A stretch of DNA of 64,000 nucleotides, taken from contig NZ_JAAAMI010000001.1 of assembly GCF_010500845.1 (NCBI RefSeq), positions 372,001 through 436,000 on the forward strand, read 5' to 3'. The stretch comes from Flagellimonas sediminis. GTDB lineage: Bacteria > Bacteroidota > Bacteroidia > Flavobacteriales > Flavobacteriaceae. Positions 54,178 to 61,543 of this stretch are shown here, in pieces. The translations under genes and the position numbers were made by a program. Position 1 is the first letter of the stretch; each line of letters begins with the position of its first letter. Below the pieces are notes generated by a model. It was not told the DNA's origin. It did no database searches and saw only the letters and a program-made list of their open reading frames with translations.

Positions 54178-55428
54178 ATGCAATTAACTTTTACTATTAG
54201 AAAAGACAAGCAGAATAAGGATGGAACTCTACCAATTAGGGCAGTGGCCACTTTTAATGGGGAACGGTTTAGGAAAAATATCAACGGTGTTAAAGTACTG
54301 CCTAAACATTGGAAAAAGGAACGAATCCGGCCTAACTCAAAAGGGGAACCTTACAACTATCACATTGAGTACAATCAAATATTGGATGACTTTTCAGATA
54401 AGGTTCATTCTATATTCCGGTATTTTCATTTAAACCAAAGGAATCCTTCAAAAGACCTTTTTGAGCAGAAGCTTAATGATAAGACATTTGGTGAAAATTC
54501 GCTTGCCCCACAATTCTTTGAAAGCTTTTCAGAATTTATTGAGTCCGGAAGGACGACAAAGGCCCTTGGGACCATCAAAAAGTATAAGACAGTAAAAGGA
54601 TTTTTAAGGCAGTTCCAGACTTATACCTCATATCCACTCCATTTTGATACTATAAATATGGAGTTCTATGAAAAATTCCGGGACTATTGTTTTGAAGAAC
54701 GGGACACACTGAACAACTACTTTGGAAAACTTGTCGCCATTATTAAAACCTTTATGAATTGGTCTTTTGAAAGAGGCTACCATCAAAATCTAGAATTCAA
54801 GAAATTCAAAAGAACCGAAGACCGTATTGAGGTGATTTATTTGACCCAAGAAGAATTGATGCGCCTTTACAACTTTAAATTCCATTCCAAAAAACTTGAT
54901 ATGATCCGGGACTTTTATTGTTTTGGCTGCTTCACAGGACTTAGATACAGCGACATTAAACATTTATCATCCTCGAACATCTATGATAACCATATCAAAA
55001 TTAACGTGGTTAAAACACGTAAAATCGACCAGACAATTCCTTTGAACATTTATGCAAAGGCCATACTAGAAAAGTACAAAGACTCCATATATGAGCCTCT
55101 TCCCGCTTATTCCAATCAAAAGGTCAACGAACATATTAAGACATGTTGCAAGAGAGCCAATATCATTACACCTACAACGACCACCAGGTACATAGGTCAA
55201 AAAAGAGTCGATATTACATTACCCAAATACAAATTGATTACAAGTCATACAGCAAGAAAAACCTTCATTACTCTAAGCCTAATGCTCGGCATGAAGGAAG
55301 CTGTTATAAAAGAAATCTCTAACCACAGCGATGAACGTTCATTTAAGCGCTACGTTGATGTTTCCGAAAGTTTTAAACAGAAGGAAATGGAGAATACTTG
55401 GAATAAAATAAGTGCCACCTTAAACTAA
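54178..55428 (+). CDS. Tyrosine recombinase / integrase (Bacteroidota type)
   Basis: 416 residues. An N-terminal arm-binding domain (about 1-90, starting LTFTIRKDKQNKDGTLPIR) is followed by a SAM-like core-binding domain (about 105-205) and the catalytic domain (about 215-405). Catalytic residues are Arg256 in TGLRYSD, a Lys near 279-282, His357 and Arg360 in SHTARKTF, His383 in NHSDERS and the nucleophile Tyr392 in KRYVDV. It would integrate and excise the island at the att site about 180 bases upstream. The next gene starts 6 bases after its stop. Confidence 0.95.
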   Translation: MQLTFTIRKDKQNKDGTLPIRAVATFNGERFRKNINGVKVLPKHWKKERIRPNSKGEPYNYHIEYNQILDDFSDKVHSIFRYFHLNQRNPSKDLFEQKLNDKTFGENSLAPQFFESFSEFIESGRTTKALGTIKKYKTVKGFLRQFQTYTSYPLHFDTINMEFYEKFRDYCFEERDTLNNYFGKLVAIIKTFMNWSFERGYHQNLEFKKFKRTEDRIEVIYLTQEELMRLYNFKFHSKKLDMIRDFYCFGCFTGLRYSDIKHLSSSNIYDNHIKINVVKTRKIDQTIPLNIYAKAILEKYKDSIYEPLPAYSNQKVNEHIKTCCKRANIITPTTTTRYIGQKRVDITLPKYKLITSHTARKTFITLSLMLGMKEAVIKEISNHSDERSFKRYVDVSESFKQKEMENTWNKISATLN

Positions 55429-55434
55429 GCCATT

Positions 55435-56604
55435 ATGAAACTATATTACAACTACTTCATTTTCAAATCAATTTTCCACAATAGATATACACTACTATTA
55501 TTCTTTCCTGCTATTTCCTTTGGAATATTTATTAGCATGATCATTGACGATTATGATGGACTTACATCAAGTCAAATGACAATCGAAAAAGTACAAGCAC
55601 TTGTTTTTATCGCAACATTCATAGCAGTGGGTGTCTTTTATCCAAAAGCACTTAAAAGAATTTCCAAGACTTTTGAATTCATAAAGTATTCTAATTTTTA
55701 CACTGCATCCTTCAAGCTTTTTGGAGAAAAGGACCAAAGACTATTCCATCAATATGTTTTAGAATCAATCCTTTCGAAGGATTTGAACCTCAAGAAATTT
55801 GCAAAGCAATTTGAGAATAGTCCCAAATGGCAACGCATACTTTTGGAAGAGCTAAATTCAACAACATTTAAAACGAGCTTTATTTCAGAATTGGACTTTC
55901 CCAGATTTGTAAATGAAGTATCAAACAAGCGTAAAAAATCAGGGTGGATTCGAGACCATTTGAACTACAAAACTCCCTTTGAAAGAGCTTTCTTCATTGC
56001 GTCAAAGTATGCCTCCATACCATCAATTTTGAACAATATCGATAGTGTAAAACAGGCTATAATCACTAACATCAACATTACCGATAATGGGGTACAACTT
56101 GATGCGAAAGGCCTTAAAATGGATATTAACAAGGTAAATAAGGAAATCCATAATATTAATTTGAGGTATCGAATACTATTAAATCCAAGGATAACACAAG
56201 AGCAATTTGTCAAGATAATGCACAGTTATGGCGAAGAAAATTTGAACGGGTTCAAAGCTGTTCGTTTTGTGGCTTTTTTCACTGGATTTAGTATATATGA
56301 GAAAGAAAAATACAACTGTCAAAACATCTTCACTCCATATAGCATAGACTTAACGGATGATGAAACCAAAGAATTCATTGCATTTCTACGCTTTTTAATG
56401 GACCGCAAAGTAATCCTGGGAAAGGAATTTAACACCGATTCTAAGCTTGCTGAAATTGTAGAGATTCTAGTTGAAAATTGTTTGCTTTCATCAGAAACAA
56501 TTCGCCGCAACTTTTCGGAAACGTACAAGCATAGGAAATCCCTTCACCCAGATACAATGCGAAAAATTAATACTGCCATAGACAAAGATTTACCTCCCTT
56601 ATAA
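55435..56604 (+). CDS. Unknown membrane-anchored protein next to the integrase
   Basis: 389 residues; I do not recognise the family. Two hydrophobic segments are near the N-terminus (about 18-37 and 51-66), with the rest (about 75-389) apparently a soluble helical domain rich in Lys, Asn and Ile. The C-terminal part (about 330-385) has a helical repeat feel: LAEIVEILVENCLLSSETIRRNF. The gene follows the integrase by 6 bases and shares its low GC, so it is probably co-transcribed. It could be cargo, an exclusion function or a recombination accessory; nothing in the sequence decides. Confidence 0.75.
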   Translation: MKLYYNYFIFKSIFHNRYTLLLFFPAISFGIFISMIIDDYDGLTSSQMTIEKVQALVFIATFIAVGVFYPKALKRISKTFEFIKYSNFYTASFKLFGEKDQRLFHQYVLESILSKDLNLKKFAKQFENSPKWQRILLEELNSTTFKTSFISELDFPRFVNEVSNKRKKSGWIRDHLNYKTPFERAFFIASKYASIPSILNNIDSVKQAIITNINITDNGVQLDAKGLKMDINKVNKEIHNINLRYRILLNPRITQEQFVKIMHSYGEENLNGFKAVRFVAFFTGFSIYEKEKYNCQNIFTPYSIDLTDDETKEFIAFLRFLMDRKVILGKEFNTDSKLAEIVEILVENCLLSSETIRRNFSETYKHRKSLHPDTMRKINTAIDKDLPPL

Positions 56605-56652
56605 TTAATGTTTACCGTTTCTCAACGAAGCAATAAGTAATTGAGGCATAAA

Positions 56653-56676
56653 ACTTACCAAGAGTAGTTGGTAAGT
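56653..56676. repeat. 9-bp perfect inverted repeat
   Basis: ACTTACCAA and TTGGTAAGT are exact reverse complements around the loop GAGTAG. The following bases (CAATTTGGGGCTTTATT) are not a clean T-run, so an operator or a weak terminator after the unknown gene are both possible. Confidence 0.55.
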
Positions 56677-56696
56677 CAATTTGGGGCTTTATTGAA

Positions 56697-56746
56697 CATA
56701 GTTTAGCTGTGAAAATCTAAGTTTCACATTTAATCGCTTAACTATG
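56697..56746. promoter_or_regulatory. 50-bp nested palindrome covering the start codon of the HTH gene
   Basis: Outer arms CATAGTTTAGC (56697-56707) and GCTTAACTATG (56736-56746) match at 10 of 11 positions; inner arms TGTGAAA (56708-56714) and TTTCACA (56722-56728) match exactly. The ATG of the HTH gene at 56744 is the last part of the right outer arm. It could be the operator of this small DNA-binding protein, or an RNA fold that hides its start. Confidence 0.6.
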
Positions 56747-57046
56747 TCAAACCCTATTCTATATGGTTTTACCAAGAAAGACTTGGAAAACACCATTGAG
56801 CTTGTTGTAAAAAGGCTCCAAAAAACTTCCTTAGTATCTGAATCACCGCTTCTATCAGAAGAAGACCGATTAACCCAAAAAGAAGCGGCCCAATTTCTTG
56901 GCAAATCCGAGCAATGCCTCATTAAGTGGAAAAAACAAAAGAAGATTCCCTACTACCAAATCGGTGACTCTCCTTTTTATTCCAAAAAAGAGCTTTTGGA
57001 ATACGCGAAAAGAAACCCACACTTGAGAAGGCCAACATCTAAATAA
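56744..57046 (+). CDS. Excisionase-like helix-turn-helix DNA-binding protein
   Basis: 100 residues. The C-terminal half is a MerR/excisionase-type HTH: LTQKEAAQFLGKSEQCLIKWKKQKKIPYY, then the wing QIGDSPFYSKKELLEYAKR. Such HTH_17 proteins act as recombination directionality factors or repressors in Bacteroidota mobile elements. The N-terminal 45 residues are a helical, less conserved part. It starts within a long palindrome and is followed after 8 bases by the helicase gene. It may bend DNA at the att site and control replication genes. Confidence 0.85.
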   Translation: MSNPILYGFTKKDLENTIELVVKRLQKTSLVSESPLLSEEDRLTQKEAAQFLGKSEQCLIKWKKQKKIPYYQIGDSPFYSKKELLEYAKRNPHLRRPTSK

Positions 57047-57054
57047 GGATTTCA

Positions 57055-58263
57055 ATGAATCAGGACATTCCATATTTAAGGTCAGGTACTTCATTCTATA
57101 AAATCGTTCGAGTGCCAACAATATCCGGCCATTTTAATGAGCAATTGGTTACTTGGAGCGAACATGCGATAAAACAGGATCATGGAAAGGATTATTTAAG
57201 CAAGGTGCCGAAATATGATGGTTTTACCTGTATTCCAAACCACATTGATTTTAAAAGGGAACACCATGGATTTTATAACATCTATTCACCCCTATCCCAC
57301 ACAATTGAGTATAAAGAAATTCGGAATTCCTTGATGTTTATGGAGCATATATTTGGAAAACAAAAGGAGCTGGGACTTGACTTTTTGCAATTACTATATA
57401 AAAAACCGACCCAAATACTACCCATCCTTTGTTTGGTTTCAACAGAAAGAAATACTGGAAAAAGCACGTTCTTAAAATGGCTCAAAGAGATATTCGAGAA
57501 TAACCTTACGTATTTGACCAACGACAGCTTCGGTAGTCAATTTAATTCAGATTGGGCCAACAAACTTCTTATCTGCATTGATGAAGTACTCTTTAATAAA
57601 GAGGAACTCACTGAACGAATCAAATACTTAAGCACAACCAATCGCAATAAGCTTGAAGCAAAAGGAAAGGATAAAAGAGAAGTTGAGTTTTTTGGAAAAT
57701 TTATCCTATGTAGTAACAATGAAGACAGTTTCATTAAAATCGATGCAAATGAAACCCGGTTCTGGGTACGAAAAATAGCCCCCTTAAAAAAAGAGCAGAC
57801 CGATTTCTTGGAATTGCTCATAGGAGAAATACCAGGGTTCCTCCACTTCCTCTCTCAAAGAAAAATAGTCTCGAAACAAAAAACCCGTATGTGGTTTACA
57901 CCAGCTGAGCTTTACACCCCAGCCCTTAAAAAACTGGTCAATAACAACCGTAATCGCGTAGAAAAGGAATTGGCCAGCCTCTTATTGAGTGCCATGGAAA
58001 AATTTGAAATGGAAAGTATTGACCTCTGTCCCATTGATGCCCTTCACATGCTTAACAAGACTAGGGTCAAAACCGATTTAACCCAACTAAGGAGGTTATT
58101 AAAAAAAGATTGGAAGTTGGACAACCAGAACAATTCAAATAGCTATCAAAAGATAACTATCTGGGCCAATGGTGAAATCAATACTGAAGATGCCAAAGGA
58201 AGGTATTTTACCATTCAAAAAGATTTTTTGCTGAAGAATTTTGATGAAACGATGACAGATTAG
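57055..58263 (+). CDS. P4-type primase-helicase-like ATPase of the island
   Basis: 402 residues. A Walker A motif STERNTGKST (about 129-138, Lys136) is followed by Walker B LLICIDE (171-177) and a later segment ILCSNNEDSFIKIDANETRFWVR typical of phage/plasmid SF3-type (DUF5906) helicases. It has no primase active site of its own; the Toprim gene downstream would provide that. It likely unwinds the origin of the excised circle. The last codons already belong to the hexamer-repeat region (TGATGA at 58242). Confidence 0.85.
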   Translation: MNQDIPYLRSGTSFYKIVRVPTISGHFNEQLVTWSEHAIKQDHGKDYLSKVPKYDGFTCIPNHIDFKREHHGFYNIYSPLSHTIEYKEIRNSLMFMEHIFGKQKELGLDFLQLLYKKPTQILPILCLVSTERNTGKSTFLKWLKEIFENNLTYLTNDSFGSQFNSDWANKLLICIDEVLFNKEELTERIKYLSTTNRNKLEAKGKDKREVEFFGKFILCSNNEDSFIKIDANETRFWVRKIAPLKKEQTDFLELLIGEIPGFLHFLSQRKIVSKQKTRMWFTPAELYTPALKKLVNNNRNRVEKELASLLLSAMEKFEMESIDLCPIDALHMLNKTRVKTDLTQLRRLLKKDWKLDNQNNSNSYQKITIWANGEINTEDAKGRYFTIQKDFLLKNFDETMTD

Positions 58264-58446
58264 CACAAACTAGGCAAACATAGGACTTTACGCCGTCATC
58301 ATATTTTCATCATTTGGTCATCAAAATAAATAATGATGACAGTAAAAAGATTGAAAAAAAGCCTTTTGATGAAATGATGAAAAATTGATGAATTCGGGAA
58401 CCACTTTAAATATTGGCCATTCCATAGAATGCTCATCAAATCATCA
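58242..58446. repeat. Iteron-like array of ten TCATCA/TGATGA hexamers, candidate replication origin
   Basis: TGATGA occurs at 58242, 58334, 58367, 58375 and 58386; TCATCA, its reverse complement, at 58296, 58307, 58318, 58433 and 58441. The three copies at 58296-58323 have an exact 11-base period, about one helical turn. Adjacent pairs at 58367/58375 and 58433/58441 are both 8 bases apart. Ten copies in 205 bases is far above the chance value of about 0.1. The array sits between the helicase and primase genes, so an origin bound by an initiator is the first guess; oriT or an operator are alternatives. Confidence 0.6.
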
Positions 58447-58468
58447 AAAAAATAATAGAGAGAAGCTT

Positions 58469-59332
58469 ATGAAAGAAAAAAGAATAACCTGTGAAAAAGC
58501 CCGCAACGTTTGCATCGTCCAAACGCTTGCAACGTTGGGGCACTTTCCCAGTAAACAATCGGAAAAAGAAGCTTGGTTTCCAAGTCCTTTCCGGTCGGAA
58601 ACCCAAGCCTCTTTTAAAGTCTCTAAAACCCTCAACCGATGGTACGACCACGGTGAAGGTATCGGGGGTAATGTAATCGACTTGATCTGCAAATTGAAAC
58701 AGATTTCCGTAAAGGAATCTCTGGAATTTTTGAGCGACAATCATTGTTCTTTTTCCTTTCAACAGCAACCCGTTAAAAAGGAATCCCCGAAGCTTGAAAT
58801 AACCCAAGTACTTCCTATTCGGCATCCGGCCCTATTGGATTATCTCACAGAAAGGAAAATACCCCCTACCCTTGCCCATGGATATTTGAAACAAGTCCAT
58901 TTCATCCTGAACTCCGTAAAATATTTCGCTCTTGGTTTACAGAACGAGGCGGGTGGATGGGAACTTCGGAACAAATTTCAAAAGCATTGTTGTTCCCCCA
59001 AGGCAATCACCCTCATTAGTAGAGGAAAACAAAACATTATCGTTGTCGAAGGCATGTTCGATTTTCTTTCCCTTTTGGTCATTCGACCAAAATGGTTTGT
59101 GGATTCGGATGTGTTGATTCTAAACTCATTGGCTTTTGCATCCAAAATTGGCAGTATTATAGAAAAATACGATGGTATAAATCTAGCCTTGGACAATGAC
59201 GAAGCCGGCGAGAAATGGACACAATATCTTACAAGTATATTTCCTAAGGCCCTGGATAAAAGAAATTGCTTTGCCGGTTTCAAGGATATAAACGAAAAAT
59301 TGATAGCCCATGGCCAGCGATACTATCCATAA
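58469..59332 (+). CDS. Toprim-domain primase of the island
   Basis: 287 residues from the ATG at 58469. The open frame starts at 58385, but that part lies in the hexamer array and gives an unlikely protein, so the later start is preferred. The N-terminus (about 36-76, WFPSPFRSETQASFKV then NRWYDHGEGIGGNVIDLI) is the CHC2-like fold of plasmid primases, without the zinc Cys residues. The Toprim part has the catalytic Glu in VVEGMFDF (about 193-200) and acidic DND in LALDNDEAG (242-244). It would make primers for replication of the excised or transferred DNA. Confidence 0.88.
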   Translation: MKEKRITCEKARNVCIVQTLATLGHFPSKQSEKEAWFPSPFRSETQASFKVSKTLNRWYDHGEGIGGNVIDLICKLKQISVKESLEFLSDNHCSFSFQQQPVKKESPKLEITQVLPIRHPALLDYLTERKIPPTLAHGYLKQVHFILNSVKYFALGLQNEAGGWELRNKFQKHCCSPKAITLISRGKQNIIVVEGMFDFLSLLVIRPKWFVDSDVLILNSLAFASKIGSIIEKYDGINLALDNDEAGEKWTQYLTSIFPKALDKRNCFAGFKDINEKLIAHGQRYYP

Positions 59333-59780
59333 AAAACATGGCCCCGTCGAACTTTCCGAGTTGGTTACTTTTGATGAATTTGGAAAACCAAAACGTAATT
59401 CTGATAAGAATTCGAGATGTGTGTCTGTGGACACAATCTCGCCCGCTCCCGATGGTCGCAGGGAAAAAAAGAAGTGTTTTAAGGGGAAAAGAGAATTGGT
59501 AAAATTCCGCTGTACCACCTACGAGAAAAAACTATTGATGGCAAAGGCGAAGCTCTGTGGGCTGACGTTGAGCGAATTCCTAAGGAGAGCGGCCATGGAA
59601 CAAACCACCGTGGAACGATTATCAGACGAGGAAATCGAAATCTATCAAATGCTAGCCAAGTACCACAACAACTTTAAATCGATTGGGAACATGTTCCGGA
59701 AAAAGAGTCCAAAACTGACCGAGTTGGTCTACGATACGGCCAAGCAGATTAAGGAACACCTTAAAAGATTCGGATCATGA
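59310..59780 (+). CDS. MobC-like relaxosome protein
   Basis: 156 residues. The first 60 are low in structure; the C-terminal part has KFRCTTYEKKLLMAKAKLCGLTLSEFLRRAAMEQ, a ribbon-helix-helix-like segment typical of MobC/plasmid mobilization proteins. It overlaps the end of the primase gene by 23 bases and its TGA overlaps the relaxase start as ATGA. It probably binds oriT and helps the relaxase; the oriT itself is not located. Confidence 0.82.
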   Translation: MASDTIHKKHGPVELSELVTFDEFGKPKRNSDKNSRCVSVDTISPAPDGRREKKKCFKGKRELVKFRCTTYEKKLLMAKAKLCGLTLSEFLRRAAMEQTTVERLSDEEIEIYQMLAKYHNNFKSIGNMFRKKSPKLTELVYDTAKQIKEHLKRFGS

Positions 59781-60634
59781 TAGGTAAGGGTAAATCCATT
59801 TCCCATACCCGTGCTTCCATGGGGTATGGTTGGAACCAGGAAAAGAATGCAGAAGTGGTATTCAGGCAACATTTGGTGGGGAAAAACCCCAAAGAAGTAA
59901 CCGAAGAGTTCCAACGAATACAAGAAATGAACCATGTCTGTGAACGAAATACCCTTTCCTTTGTGTTAAGCCCGACCATTGACGATGGCCAACGTTTAAA
60001 AAAGAAGGAACTGGAAAGGATGACCAGGGCATTTATGAAAAGAATGAATCTCGGGGAACGACAGGCCATTGCCTTTGTGCACCGTGACAAGGAACACACT
60101 CACATTCATTTGTACGTCAACCGTATCGACTTTAAAGGAGTCGCGTACAACGACAGCTTTATTGGCAAACGCAGTCAGAAAGCAGCCGAAAAAGTGGCGG
60201 AGACCATGGAAATAACCACCGTTAGGCAAGTGCAAATGGAGCGGGAATTCAATACCCAAGAACTTCGCAATGAAATTAAACGACGGCACGAACTGACCTT
60301 GCATTATCAAAAACCTGAAAACTACCAACAATATATGGAAGGAATGAAAGCAAATGGTGTCGAAGTTAAACCGAGCATCAACAGACAAGGTCAACTGCAA
60401 GGATTCCGGTTCGAATTTCAAGGGCAAAGCTTTAAGGGCAGCGAAATCAACAGGAATATGTCTATGGCCAATATTGGCAGGGAATTGACACGATACAACG
60501 CCCCACAGAAAATCGTTTCGCCAAAGAACACCATCAAGCTATTGGACAAAGTGGTGCCAGTTCCCGAAAAGCTCTTGGCATCCTTGGTTAAAAAGGCAAT
60601 TAGAAAATCAATCGACATTGGATTGGGCATTTAA
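59777..60634 (+). CDS. MobA-like relaxase
   Basis: 285 residues. A metal-binding His cluster is visible in VHRDKEHTHIHLYVNRID (His102, 107, 109, 111), the three-His motif of relaxases that nick and carry the strand. A Tyr nucleophile is expected in the N-terminus (a Tyr lies in SMGYGWN, about 17), but I cannot be certain. The C-terminus (about 205-285) binds DNA or the helper. The start overlaps the MobC-like stop as ATGA. Relaxases of Bacteroidota mobilizable elements have this size and motif order. Confidence 0.88.
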   Translation: MIGKGKSISHTRASMGYGWNQEKNAEVVFRQHLVGKNPKEVTEEFQRIQEMNHVCERNTLSFVLSPTIDDGQRLKKKELERMTRAFMKRMNLGERQAIAFVHRDKEHTHIHLYVNRIDFKGVAYNDSFIGKRSQKAAEKVAETMEITTVRQVQMEREFNTQELRNEIKRRHELTLHYQKPENYQQYMEGMKANGVEVKPSINRQGQLQGFRFEFQGQSFKGSEINRNMSMANIGRELTRYNAPQKIVSPKNTIKLLDKVVPVPEKLLASLVKKAIRKSIDIGLGI

Positions 60635-60646
60635 ATCTGAAGTGTT

Positions 60647-61102
60647 ATGAACAAACTTGAAACCATCACACAGCTATTGGTAAACGAGCTGGCCGACTTT
60701 GATAAGAACGTACAACAATTAAGCGACCAAATGGAAAGGGCCGAATCTCTTAAAGTTAAATTCGATGTGGCACCTATTAAAGGTTTCATCTCACAATTGG
60801 AAGAATTTGGCAGACGTGAATCGGAAAGAAGGGAACATTACCTGGACAGTTTGGAACGAAACCTACAACAGGCCAAGATTTATCCGAAATGGGCGGTAGT
60901 TACTTTTATGGTATTTTTTGGTTTTTCATTATGTATGGGATTTTATGCCTACACCTTAAAATCTGGATTGGAGGAAGAAAAGAATGAAGCATTTGTAAAA
61001 GGGAGAATGAATGCAGAAACCCATTACGAACAATTTATAAAAGAAACTCCTAATCTTCTTAGGCTTTACGAAGAATGGAATAAACAGGATAGTAAAAATT
61101 AG
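60647..61102 (+). CDS. Coiled-coil membrane protein linked to mobilization genes
   Basis: 151 residues. The N-terminal 80 residues are charged and helical, likely a coiled coil (LADFDKNVQQLSDQMERAESL and later ERREHYLDSLERNLQQ). One membrane segment is at about 83-104 (WAVVTFMVFFGFSLCMGFYAY), and the rest is cytoplasmic or periplasmic. I do not recognise the family, but its position 12 bases after the relaxase suggests a role in mobilization, perhaps anchoring the relaxosome at the membrane. Confidence 0.75.
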   Translation: MNKLETITQLLVNELADFDKNVQQLSDQMERAESLKVKFDVAPIKGFISQLEEFGRRESERREHYLDSLERNLQQAKIYPKWAVVTFMVFFGFSLCMGFYAYTLKSGLEEEKNEAFVKGRMNAETHYEQFIKETPNLLRLYEEWNKQDSKN

Positions 61103-61192
61103 CGGTGCACAATCCGCTTTTTAATTCATTGTCGGAATAATTTTACAAAAATTTTTATATTTTTGTTAACCCATTTCGTTAATAATAATTAA

Positions 61193-61200
61193 TACATTTG
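61193..61200 (+). promoter_or_regulatory. TAnnTTTG-type -7 box at the toxin start
   Basis: TACATTTG is an exact TAnnTTTG match, and its last G is the first base of the GTG start at 61200. If used, transcription would start about 6 bases downstream, inside the gene, which questions either the box or the start. The upstream DNA is very AT-rich. Confidence 0.35.
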
Positions 61201-61532
61201 TGGAAATAAGTTATAAAACCAACAAACTGGAGAAACAATTGACCAACTCACGGGAGTTGGCCAAGACTTTTGGTCAACTTGCTCGAAAAATTAACCAAAG
61301 ACTTGGTGAGCTAAAATCTGCAGAAACTTTGGCTATTATGCGATTAATACCTGCAGCAAGATGCCATGAACTTAGTGGAAGCAATAAAGGCGAGCTTGCT
61401 GTGGATGTTTCTCCAAATTATCGGATGATTTTCCAACCAAACCATGATCCTTTGCCTAAAAAAGAAGATGGCGGGCTCCATTGGGAAAGCATAACTAGGA
61501 TTCAAATTAATCTGATAGAAGATTACCATTAA
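61200..61532 (+). CDS. HigB/RelE-type toxin
   Basis: 110 residues from a GTG start. The fold elements of the RelE/HigB mRNA interferases are visible: an N-terminal strand (MEISYKTNKLEKQL), a helix with ARKINQRLGELKSAETLAIM, and the C-terminal strands CHELSGSNKGELAVDVSPNYRMIFQPN. The antitoxin gene follows 11 bases after the stop, the toxin-first order of higBA. The toxin cleaves ribosome-bound mRNA when the antitoxin is degraded, which would stabilise the island. Start is uncertain because no ATG lies near the expected N-terminus. Confidence 0.85.
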   Translation: MEISYKTNKLEKQLTNSRELAKTFGQLARKINQRLGELKSAETLAIMRLIPAARCHELSGSNKGELAVDVSPNYRMIFQPNHDPLPKKEDGGLHWESITRIQINLIEDYH

Positions 61533-61543
61533 AAATCAACAAT

